DNA of 13,022 nt from DSBX01 sp046484845 (GTDB taxonomy: Bacteria > Hydrothermota > Tepidihabitantia > Tepidihabitantales > Tepidihabitantaceae): assembly GCA_046484845.1 (NCBI GenBank), contig JAWOIB010000074.1:1-13022 (forward strand), in the 5' to 3' direction. Below, piece by piece: positions 1 to 6,067 of this stretch. The position numbers were made by a program, and so were the translations under genes. How positions within the stretch are numbered: the stretch's first letter is position 1; each line of letters opens with the position of its first letter. The notes below the pieces were generated by a model. It saw nothing but the letters and a program-made list of their open reading frames with translations. It had not been told where the DNA came from and did no database searches.

Positions 1-691
1 CTCGATCGAGTACGAAGTGCTGGCCTCGGATATCATCTGGATCCGGGCGGTCCAGTACTACGGCCACCACTTGATGACCGACCGGAAGTACGAGTGGCTG
101 GGGCACATATTCGAGATCCTGACCGAGCTCGACCCTCGTTTCATCGGCGCCTATCACTTCGGCGCGGTGACGCTGGCCTGGGACGCGCGCAAGCCCGAGG
201 ATGCGATAGAGCTGTTGAAGCGGGGCATGAAGCGTAACCCCACCAACTGGCGGTTGCCGTTCGATGCCGGCTTCATCAGTTACCTGCTGACCAGGGACTA
301 CGACATGGCCGCCCGTTACTTCCGGATCGCCTCGGAGCTCCCCGGGGCCTGGCATCTCGCCCAGCGCTGGGCGGCGGCGGCCGCGGGTAGAGCCGGCAGC
401 TTTGAGCAGGCCCGGGATATGTGGCTGGAGATCTATCGCGATACCGAGAACCGCCGGATTCGGGAACTCGTCCTGCGCCAGTTGCGCGCGCTCAGGCTGA
501 ACGAGGACCTGGCCCGACTGCAGGACGCGGTCAACCGTTTCCGGGAAGACCGCGGACGTCCGCCGGCGCGGATTGGTGAACTGGTCGAGTCCGGCCATAT
601 CGGCTCGGTGCCGGACGAGCCCTACGGCGGGAGTTACTATCTCGACAGGGACCAGGTGCGGAGTTCGACACCCGCCCAGTTGCGGGAATGA
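1..691 (+). CDS. TPR-like repeat protein, 5'-truncated
   Basis: The reading frame is open to the left window edge (codons from base 2 read S-I-E-Y-E before the GTG at 17), so the gene begins upstream and the GTG is unlikely to be its start. The visible 229 residues are mostly amphipathic helices of tetratricopeptide type: a YHFGAVTLAWDARKPEDAIELLKRG-like pair near residues 46-70 (numbered from the GTG), then helices around 82-107 and 113-140. TPR scaffolds often accompany pilus operons and mediate protein-protein contacts. The last ~55 residues (164-218) look different: a helix DAVNRFREDRGRPP, then an ELV segment, DEPYGGSYYLD and a short strand, resembling the C-terminal part of GspG-like pseudopilins. 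It lies directly upstream of four pilin genes, separated from the first by a promoter. TPR assignment is fairly confident; the specific role is unknown. Confidence 0.72.
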   Translation, partial: SIEYEVLASDIIWIRAVQYYGHHLMTDRKYEWLGHIFEILTELDPRFIGAYHFGAVTLAWDARKPEDAIELLKRGMKRNPTNWRLPFDAGFISYLLTRDYDMAARYFRIASELPGAWHLAQRWAAAAAGRAGSFEQARDMWLEIYRDTENRRIRELVLRQLRALRLNEDLARLQDAVNRFREDRGRPPARIGELVESGHIGSVPDEPYGGSYYLDRDQVRSSTPAQLRE

Positions 692-711
692 ACGCATGCC
701 GGGTCACGAGC

Positions 712-740
712 TTGACAAGCAGGGCGAATTGCCCTATAAG
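712..740 (+). promoter_or_regulatory. sigma-70-type promoter of first pilin gene
   Basis: A perfect -35 box TTGACA (712-717) and a -10 box TATAAG (735-740, five of six consensus bases) are separated by exactly 17 nt. The expected start of transcription is about 746-748, almost at the Shine-Dalgarno AGGAG (747-751), so the leader is only about 14 nt before the ATG at 761. The element lies in the gap after the TPR gene. Confidence 0.8.
721..735 (+). promoter_or_regulatory. inverted repeat inside promoter spacer (possible operator)
   Basis: AGGGC and GCCCT form perfect inverted arms around a GAATT centre. The dyad fills most of the spacer between the -35 and -10 boxes of the first pilin promoter, where a bound regulator would compete with polymerase. 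No regulator is identified. Five-base arms can arise by chance. Confidence 0.35.
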
Positions 741-760
741 TCTTTCAGGAGAATCGTATT

Positions 761-1297
761 ATGATGCGCAATCAAAAAGGTTTCACGCTCGTCGAGCTGC
801 TCGTCATCATAATGATCATCGGAGCCTTGATGGCGATGATGCTGCCCAATATCAGCGGCGCCCGCGAGCAGGCGCGTCGGGCCGCCCTGCAGATGAACTG
901 CCATAACGTCCAGGTCGTCATCGAGACCTTCCACATGGAGCAGGGTTACTACGCTGATGACTTCTACGAAGATGAGTACGGCGCGTACTTCCCGGGCGGA
1001 GTCCTCGACGAGGAACTTGGTCGCCTGCCGACCAATCCATGGACCGGGCGGGAAATGGACCCGGATGAGTTCGACAGCGAAGACTACGACAATGACGGCG
1101 ATAACGCGATTACCGTAGAGGACGGCCCGAACGATGTGTACGGTTATGACCGCGGACAGATTATCTACCTGGTTTACGACCCCCCGGGGGCGCCGGCGCC
1201 GACCCAGTACGGGCTGGTCGGGATACAGCATTCCGGGATTGCCATGCGGTCCTTTGACGCCGAAGGCGAAGTCGTCGTCTTCGTGCTCCACAACTGA
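761..1297 (+). CDS. type IV pilin-like protein with acidic calcium-loop-like segment
   Basis: A 178-residue prepilin. The leader MMRNQKG is followed by FTLVELLVIIMIIGAL, with Gly(-1), Phe(+1) and Glu(+5), the class III signal cleaved and N-methylated by PilD, then a hydrophobic helix to about residue 28. An amphipathic helix (31-60) leads to a globular domain. Residues 100-125 are strongly acidic, and 110-121 match the EF-hand loop spacing D-x-D-x-D-x-x-I-x-x-x-D. The end is beta-rich (SFDAEGEVVVFVLHN). ATG 761 is chosen because AGGAG at 747-751 lies 9 nt upstream and the leader length is right. It lacks the GNPD block shared by the next three pilins, so it is a distinct subunit. It may be the major or a minor pilin; the sequence does not decide. 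Confidence 0.9.
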   Translation: MMRNQKGFTLVELLVIIMIIGALMAMMLPNISGAREQARRAALQMNCHNVQVVIETFHMEQGYYADDFYEDEYGAYFPGGVLDEELGRLPTNPWTGREMDPDEFDSEDYDNDGDNAITVEDGPNDVYGYDRGQIIYLVYDPPGAPAPTQYGLVGIQHSGIAMRSFDAEGEVVVFVLHN

Positions 1298-1321
1298 GGC
1301 GTGGTGAAGCCGATTCCGCGC

Positions 1322-1350
1322 TTGACACCGTCGAAGTCGGATTCTAGAAT
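1322..1350 (+). promoter_or_regulatory. sigma-70-type promoter giving a probable leaderless transcript
   Basis: TTGACA (1322-1327) and TAGAAT (1345-1350) are 17 nt apart. Transcription starting 7-8 nt after the -10 box would begin at 1357-1358, which is the ATG of the next pilin gene (1358). No Shine-Dalgarno-like purine tract lies between the -10 box and that ATG, consistent with leaderless translation. Confidence 0.75.
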
Positions 1351-1351
1351 C
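1340..1351 (+). promoter_or_regulatory. 12-bp perfect palindrome over the -10 box
   Basis: GATTCTAGAATC is a perfect palindrome covering the whole -10 hexamer TAGAAT of the second pilin promoter. A dimeric repressor bound there would block open-complex formation. Part of the symmetry is forced by the TAGAAT box itself, so the call is tentative. Confidence 0.35.
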
Positions 1352-1357
1352 ACCGTA

Positions 1358-1900
1358 ATGAGCCCGATTTCCCTTCGCAGCCGCGGGTGGAGTCTGGTCG
1401 AGTTACTGGTCGTCATCTCGATAATCGGAATCCTGATAGCGTTCTTCGTACCCCCGATCGTCAACCGTATCACCACGCATGCCCGGGTCGTCAGCACCCG
1501 GCAGGAGTTGCTGGTGCTGCGTGAGGCGGTTGCCGGCAACCCGGACGTGACGCTCGGCGGTGAACTGGTTGCGACCGGTTTCAGGAACGACGTCGGACGG
1601 TATCCGCGTCATCTCGTTGAACTGGCGACGCGCAATCCCTTTGAAGGCATCTATGCCCAGGTGCAGTACGTCGGCAAAGAAACTCTGCCGGGCTGGGACC
1701 CCTACAGCCAGCGGGGATGGAACGGGCCGTATGTCCGCGAAGACGGGGACTTCAGTTACACTCGTGATGTCTGGGGTGTACCTTACCGATATATGACCGA
1801 GAATTCGGACACGATCGGGCTGGAGAGCGCCGGCCCGGACGGGCTGTTTTTCGGCCAGCCGGGTTCCGCCACCGACGATGACGTGAGGGTGAGGTTCTGA
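1358..1900 (+). CDS. GspG-like pseudopilin/pilin
   Basis: 180 residues from ATG 1358. The leader MSPISLRSRG precedes WSLVELLVVISIIGILIAFF, keeping Gly(-1) and Glu(+5) but with an unusual Trp at +1. The globular part resembles GspG/major pseudopilins: GNPD (60-63), W121-N-G-P-Y, DVWGVPYRY (137-145), and a C-terminal SAGPDG...DDDV stretch (157-176) placed like the GspG calcium-binding loop. An in-frame GTG at 1301 would add 19 residues, lacks a ribosome-binding site and lies upstream of the promoter, so it was rejected. It shares the GNPD block with the next two genes. Product would be cleaved by PilD and assembled into a pilus or pseudopilus. Family confident; precise subunit role unknown. Confidence 0.88.
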   Translation: MSPISLRSRGWSLVELLVVISIIGILIAFFVPPIVNRITTHARVVSTRQELLVLREAVAGNPDVTLGGELVATGFRNDVGRYPRHLVELATRNPFEGIYAQVQYVGKETLPGWDPYSQRGWNGPYVREDGDFSYTRDVWGVPYRYMTENSDTIGLESAGPDGLFFGQPGSATDDDVRVRF

Positions 1901-1904
1901 GCTG

Positions 1905-2729
1905 ATGACCAGGAAGTACTGCCGCGGGGTCACGTTACTGGAACTGCTGGTGGTGATGATGGTCCTGAGTCTGATCCTGACCGCGGCGGTTAAGACCTGG
2001 GATGTAACCCTTGAACGCAGCCGGTTCGATTCCACCCGTCGTAAGCTGGACCAACTGGCAACGGTTACCGTTGGCAACCCGGACTATGTGGTTGCCGGGA
2101 ACCGGGTGGATTTCGGGTACGTCGGCGATATGGGTGAGCTGCCCCAGATCTTGGATGACCTGGTGAGGCTGAGGCCGGGCATACCGGATACCGGGACCTG
2201 GCGCGGCCCATATGTCCGTTCGACGTTCAGCGAGGCGCCCGAGGGGTTCCGGACCGATGGCTGGGGCGACTCTATCATCTATAGCCCCGAGAGCTTGTTC
2301 GTGCGCAGCTATGGTGGGCGGGCGCTGATTGAGCCCACGCGCTGGCTTACCCGGATGTTCGGGTACACGCATCAGCAACTGCTGTCCAATGAAGTGACAG
2401 GTCGCGTGCTTGATGTGCGAGGAATGCCCCCGCCCGATGCGAAGTGGAACCAGACTTTCGGCCATTTCAAGATATGGCTGCGGCGCCCGAGGATGGGGTT
2501 GCTGCAAGCTGATTCCCTGGCTTGGAACAGCCCTGACCGGGGTTCGAACGGCCAGTTCACTTTCAGAGACGTGGCGCAGGGTAACCAGGTCGAGTTGTTT
2601 GTGCGTTTCATCTTCGTCGGTCCACCGGTTGACTCGGTTGAGGCACGCAAGACGGTGACTGTTTACCCGGGGCGAGGGGCTCGAGATATCCAGATGCGGC
2701 TGAACGTCGACTGGAGCGATTACGAGTAG
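1905..2729 (+). CDS. pilin-like protein with C-terminal beta-domain extension
   Basis: 274 residues, far longer than a usual pseudopilin. The leader MTRKYCRG is followed by VTLLELLVVMMVLSLIL with Glu(+5), a class III prepilin signal. Residues 57-120 repeat the paralogue block: GNPD, RVDFGYVGDMGELP, ILDDL, WRGPY and DGWGD. From about 164 (VTGRVLD) a carboxypeptidase-regulatory-like or Ig-like beta domain runs to the end, with a GQFTFRDV strand typical of the family and a closing TVTVYPGRGARDIQMRL strand pair. The ATG lies 4 nt after the previous stop, with AGGGTGAGG just upstream as a plausible ribosome-binding site, so it is co-transcribed. The extra domain would be displayed on the filament or tip, which suggests binding or priming; that is inference. 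Confidence 0.85.
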   Translation: MTRKYCRGVTLLELLVVMMVLSLILTAAVKTWDVTLERSRFDSTRRKLDQLATVTVGNPDYVVAGNRVDFGYVGDMGELPQILDDLVRLRPGIPDTGTWRGPYVRSTFSEAPEGFRTDGWGDSIIYSPESLFVRSYGGRALIEPTRWLTRMFGYTHQQLLSNEVTGRVLDVRGMPPPDAKWNQTFGHFKIWLRRPRMGLLQADSLAWNSPDRGSNGQFTFRDVAQGNQVELFVRFIFVGPPVDSVEARKTVTVYPGRGARDIQMRLNVDWSDYE

Positions 2730-2739
2730 GGGAATCGCG

Positions 2740-3867
2740 ATGAAGATGCGCGCGGGCTTCACCCTGATGGAGTTGCTGGTTGTTCTGCTGATAATCGGGG
2801 TGCTCAGCACCGTTGCGGTCCGGACAATTGACGCCACGCGCAACCGGGCGCTGTTCGACCAGACCGCGGCCGAGATGCGGGAACTGGTGAGCGCCGTTGT
2901 CGGCAACCCGGACCTGACGATGGACGGCCGCCGCGTTGACTTCGGCTATTTCGGCGACCTGGGTGAGATGCCCGGTGAGCTCCGAGACCTGGTCACGAAC
3001 GAGGGCAACGACCCGCGCTGGAAGGGCCCTTACCTGCGCAAGGGGTTCCTTGGAGACAGCGTAGGCTATCTCCACGATGCCTGGGGTAACCCGTACACCT
3101 ACGATCGGGAGACCGGTGTGATAGCGACGCTCGGCGACGGCAAGTACCCGATGACGGTGCGGGTGGCGGACACGCTGGTGCATCTCAACGGTAACAGCAT
3201 TGTCGGTACGGTGGCGGACATGGACAACAATCCGCCCGGCGACGCCAGTCCGCTCGTCTTCCTTGAGCTCAGCAGCGGCGTCCGCACGAGCGTCGGCACT
3301 GACCCGGGCGGCTATTACTCCTTTGACAACGTCCCGATTGGCACTCACAAGCTCGTTGCGTGGCACCTGTACGACTCCATTACCCGCTGGGTTTCGGTCG
3401 CTCCGAGGACGCGCAACGTGGTTGATTTCCGCTTCAACCAGCCGTTCCGCGGTTTCCTGCAGCTGGTCGGGAGCGCGCAGGTGGTGGGTGAGGATTCGTC
3501 CAGCTTCCTCATTGACATCGTCAATGTCCATGAGATCGAGGTCAACGTCAGCAGCGTGACCTTCCTCGAACTCGGTCTTCCGGAAGACACCGCCTTCTTC
3601 AGGGCGTTTACCTGGCAGGGAGTGCCGGGTGCGGGCTATCCCCTCGGACCGACTGAGCCCGGCTTTGGTCGGCGCGATACGATGCCTTTCAACGGCACCT
3701 ATACGGTCCAGGGGAGGAAGTCCGAGGTCGTGACGGTGGGATTCTGGTACGGTCGAAGCACCCGGTTCGAGACCGGGGATACCGTCAACATCGCAGGTTG
3801 GCCTGTCCGCTTGAGATTCAGCGAAGGCTCGACAGTCGAGTTCACCTTACCCACTAGCGGTCCGTGA
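2740..3867 (+). CDS. large pilin-like protein with two C-terminal beta domains
   Basis: 375 residues. The leader MKMRAG precedes FTLMELLVVLLIIGVL with Glu(+5). Residues 55-117 repeat the paralogue block (GNPD, RVDFGYFGDLGEMP, LRDLV, WKGPYLRKGF, DAWGNPY). Residues about 151-232 form a carboxypeptidase-regulatory-like domain: SIVGTVAD, then GTDPGGYYSFDNVPIG (186-201), the family's G-Y-Y-F-x-x-V/L-P-x-G signature, then a KLVAW strand. Residues 238-375 are a second beta-rich region I cannot name. The start is supported by AGGGGA at 2728-2733, overlapping the previous stop. It closes the pilin block, 19 nt before the PilM-PilN gene. Size and modularity suggest a minor, possibly tip-located adhesin-like pilin. 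No cysteines or hydrolase motifs are evident in the extension. Confidence 0.86.
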   Translation: MKMRAGFTLMELLVVLLIIGVLSTVAVRTIDATRNRALFDQTAAEMRELVSAVVGNPDLTMDGRRVDFGYFGDLGEMPGELRDLVTNEGNDPRWKGPYLRKGFLGDSVGYLHDAWGNPYTYDRETGVIATLGDGKYPMTVRVADTLVHLNGNSIVGTVADMDNNPPGDASPLVFLELSSGVRTSVGTDPGGYYSFDNVPIGTHKLVAWHLYDSITRWVSVAPRTRNVVDFRFNQPFRGFLQLVGSAQVVGEDSSSFLIDIVNVHEIEVNVSSVTFLELGLPEDTAFFRAFTWQGVPGAGYPLGPTEPGFGRRDTMPFNGTYTVQGRKSEVVTVGFWYGRSTRFETGDTVNIAGWPVRLRFSEGSTVEFTLPTSGP

Positions 3868-3876
3868 CGGTGAGAT

Positions 3877-3883
3877 AAGGAGG
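3877..3883 (+). promoter_or_regulatory. strong Shine-Dalgarno before the PilM-PilN gene
   Basis: AAGGAGG, extended to AAGGAGGAG, lies 3 nt before ATG 3887. It is the strongest ribosome-binding site on the plus strand here and marks the first machine gene after the pilin block. Confidence 0.7.
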
Positions 3884-3886
3884 AGT

Positions 3887-5491
3887 ATGGCAGCCAAGAC
3901 ATTCGGGGGGAGCGGCAAGGGCACCCTCTGTATTGATATAGGCTCAAATTCGGTCAAGTTCGTCAAGATGGAAGCGGGTCGCATCGCCGATTACGGGTTC
4001 AAGGAAATCGGCGAAGCCTTTGACGTGCCTTCCATCCTGCGCGAGCTGATCAAAGACTACAAGCCGAAGGAAGTCTTCAGCTTCGTTTCGGGTCCATCCG
4101 TGAGTGTGCGGCAGGCGCCATTCCCCAAGATGAACCGGCGCGAGCTCAAGGACGCGATCATGTTGCGGCTTGAGAAGTACTCGCCGTTCACCCTCGATGA
4201 AGCCATCCTCGACTTCAAGACCCTAGGACCGGTGCGCGAGGCGGGCGCGATCAAGGACAACGTGATGGTCGTGGCGGCGCGCAAGGATGTCGTATCCGAC
4301 CATATCTCGACGCTGAAGAAGGCCGGGCTGGAGCCGACCGCCATCAGCGTCATCCCGTTTGCGCTTCATGCGGCGGTGAAGAAGTTTGCCGGCATTCGGC
4401 CGGACGAGACAGTCTGCCTGCTCGATATCGGCGCCGAGTTCACCGACATGGTGTTTATGAAGGGCGAGCGCCTCGACCTTTCCCGGGTCATCACCACCGC
4501 CGGCAATGCCATTACAGAGGCAATGACGGTGGCAATTACGACCGAGGAAGGTCAGCTGGCATTGGATGCCTACGACGCCGAGAAGTTGAAGCGGCAGTAC
4601 GGCATCCCGGACGAGGACAGCGATGAAAGGCTCTCCTCCGGGATTCTTGTCAAGCGGCTGGCGACCCTGCAGCGGCCGGCGCTCGAGCGGTTCGTGGCCG
4701 AGATAAACCGCTCGATCGACTTCTACCGCCGGGAATATGGCGAGTCGAAGATCGACCGGCTGCTGATCTGCGGCGGTACCGCCGCGCTGCATGGCCTGAA
4801 AGAGTACATCCAGTCCAACCTGGGGATCTCGACCGAAGTGTTCGATCCGTTCCGCAGCGCCGGGCTGTACAAGGCGGACGCGAAGCCGGAGGACCAGCTG
4901 GGATTCCGGATGGTCACCGCGCTCGGGCTGCTGTACGACCACGCTTCAGTGGACCTGCTGCCGGGCGAGATGCGGACGGGCCGTTCGCAGTCCCGGGACT
5001 TCCAGCTAGCGGTCGTTATCGGAGTGCTCTGGATCGGGGTGCTGGCGGTCGGTTACGTTGTCCTGGCCGGTGCCGCGGCGGCGAAGGCGCGACAAGTTGT
5101 ACAGCGGGACAGGGAGCTGGCACAGCTGAAGGAAGAGGGTCGGGAGTACTTCGTGCTGGAACGGAAGGTCTCGGAGCTTGAGGTCAGGCAGAAGACCCTG
5201 AGCGGCATCGTAGGTGAGCGCCTGATGTCCGTGCCGGCGATGGCCAGACTGACTCATCTCGTACCGAACAACATCCAGCTCAACACCTTCTCGCTCTCGG
5301 GTCAGAAGGACGTGAAGCTGACCGGGGTCGTGTCGGGAGAACCGCATTTCCTTGACCTTGACCTCTCCAGGTTCCTGATCAGTCTCGAACGAGACAAGCT
5401 ATTCAAGACCGTGAAGCTTGTGTCCAAGAGCCGGACTTCACTCCAGGGCGAGTCGGTCCTCGAGTTCGAGGTCCAGAGTGCGATGGAGTAA
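3887..5491 (+). CDS. pilM: PilM-PilN fusion: actin-like cytoplasmic ATPase joined to inner-membrane PilN
   Basis: 534 residues; PilM is usually about 350. Residues 14-350 are PilM: IDIGSNSVK (16-24, phosphate-1), LLDIGAEFTDMVF (178-190, phosphate-2) and LICGGTAALHGL (293-304, adenosine motif). VDLLPGE (355-361) is the INLLPxE-type peptide normally found at the free N-terminus of PilN, where it docks in a PilM groove. A transmembrane helix follows (373-395), then a coiled coil (399-440), then a ferredoxin-like PilN periplasmic domain (445-532, with VPNNIQLNTFSL). The frame is continuous with no sign of an internal start. The resulting topology (cytoplasmic ASKHA domain, one TM, periplasmic domain) matches GspL of type II secretion. 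pilO follows after 3 nt. Family assignment is very confident; a true single polypeptide is likely but unproven. Confidence 0.93.
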   Translation: MAAKTFGGSGKGTLCIDIGSNSVKFVKMEAGRIADYGFKEIGEAFDVPSILRELIKDYKPKEVFSFVSGPSVSVRQAPFPKMNRRELKDAIMLRLEKYSPFTLDEAILDFKTLGPVREAGAIKDNVMVVAARKDVVSDHISTLKKAGLEPTAISVIPFALHAAVKKFAGIRPDETVCLLDIGAEFTDMVFMKGERLDLSRVITTAGNAITEAMTVAITTEEGQLALDAYDAEKLKRQYGIPDEDSDERLSSGILVKRLATLQRPALERFVAEINRSIDFYRREYGESKIDRLLICGGTAALHGLKEYIQSNLGISTEVFDPFRSAGLYKADAKPEDQLGFRMVTALGLLYDHASVDLLPGEMRTGRSQSRDFQLAVVIGVLWIGVLAVGYVVLAGAAAAKARQVVQRDRELAQLKEEGREYFVLERKVSELEVRQKTLSGIVGERLMSVPAMARLTHLVPNNIQLNTFSLSGQKDVKLTGVVSGEPHFLDLDLSRFLISLERDKLFKTVKLVSKSRTSLQGESVLEFEVQSAME

Positions 5492-5494
5492 GAA

Positions 5495-6067
5495 ATGGCA
5501 CTACTTCAAAGACGGGTTTTACTGATAGCCGGCGTGGTCTGCATTCTGCTGGCGGTTTTCGTCTGGTTCGTGCTGTACCAGCCGCGGATCGAGGCCAGCA
5601 GGCGCAGTTCGGCTCAGGTTGTCCAGCTCGACAAGGAGATCGAGGAAACCCGGGCTCAGATCAGGGGCATCGGACGGCTCCGAGCGCGCGTTATCGAGCT
5701 TGAGGAAGCCAGCGCGGACTTCAACGCCCGAGTGGTCCCGCGCGAGGACATGCTCGGGATGCTGAACCAGTTGGCAAGCATGGCACAGGCTCAGCGAGTG
5801 CGGTTCCTCGAGATAACCCCGCCGGGGCTCGACACCTTGCTGGAAGAGGAGACTTCAGCTCGTCCGGTACGGGCGGTGCCTTTCCTCATTACTGTGAGGG
5901 GACGTTACGTGGATGTCGGGCGCTACGTAGAGAGCTTGGACCGCTTCCCGTATTTCATCCGGGTGCCTGATTTCGAGGTTACCGCCAGGCAGGACCTAAG
6001 GCCGGAGGTGGAGGTTAAACTGCTTGTTAACCTCTTTACCTCAAGCCTCACAGGAGAGGGACTTTGA
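5495..6067 (+). CDS. pilO: PilO-like inner-membrane alignment protein
   Basis: 190 residues. A short cytoplasmic N-terminus (MALLQRR), one transmembrane helix (8-28), a coiled coil (36-72), and a ferredoxin-like periplasmic domain (about 83-183) containing VPFLITVRGRYVDVGRYVESLDRFP, the usual PilO core pattern (P-x-x-V-x-G-x-Y-x-x-V/L near the centre). PilO pairs with PilN and PilP to couple the inner-membrane platform to the secretin. It starts 3 nt after the PilMN stop and its TGA overlaps the TTG start of the next gene, so expression should be translationally coupled. Size and layout are normal for PilO; GspM is the type II secretion equivalent. Confidence 0.9.
   Translation: MALLQRRVLLIAGVVCILLAVFVWFVLYQPRIEASRRSSAQVVQLDKEIEETRAQIRGIGRLRARVIELEEASADFNARVVPREDMLGMLNQLASMAQAQRVRFLEITPPGLDTLLEEETSARPVRAVPFLITVRGRYVDVGRYVESLDRFPYFIRVPDFEVTARQDLRPEVEVKLLVNLFTSSLTGEGL
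6052..6056 (+). promoter_or_regulatory. Shine-Dalgarno fixing a TTG start
   Basis: AGGAG inside the end of pilO lies 7 nt before TTG 6064. It supports that TTG, overlapping the pilO stop as TTGA, as the true start; no suitably placed ATG or GTG exists before the transmembrane helix. Confidence 0.65.

Noticed and set aside
17..19. GTG 17 as start of the TPR gene
   Set aside because: The frame stays open to the window edge and no ribosome-binding site is visible in the few bases present; more likely truncated.
734..1291. Long minus-strand open frame opposite the first pilin
   Set aside because: Shadow frame: the plus strand has a clear prepilin signal, promoter and Shine-Dalgarno; the antisense product has no recognisable domain.
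1301..1357. GTG 1301 as start of the second pilin
   Set aside because: It lies upstream of the promoter, has no Shine-Dalgarno and would give an abnormally long leader; ATG 1358 gives a normal class III signal.
1935..2906. 323-codon minus-strand frame
   Set aside because: Antisense to two pilin genes with strong family motifs; its length reflects high GC and third-position bias.
3490..3525. Internal TTGACA-containing sequence in the large pilin gene
   Set aside because: No -10-like box at the right distance and it lies well inside a gene.
2608..3531. 307-codon minus-strand frame
   Set aside because: Antisense to the large pilin; composition rich in Arg, Val and His typical of shadow translation, with no motif.
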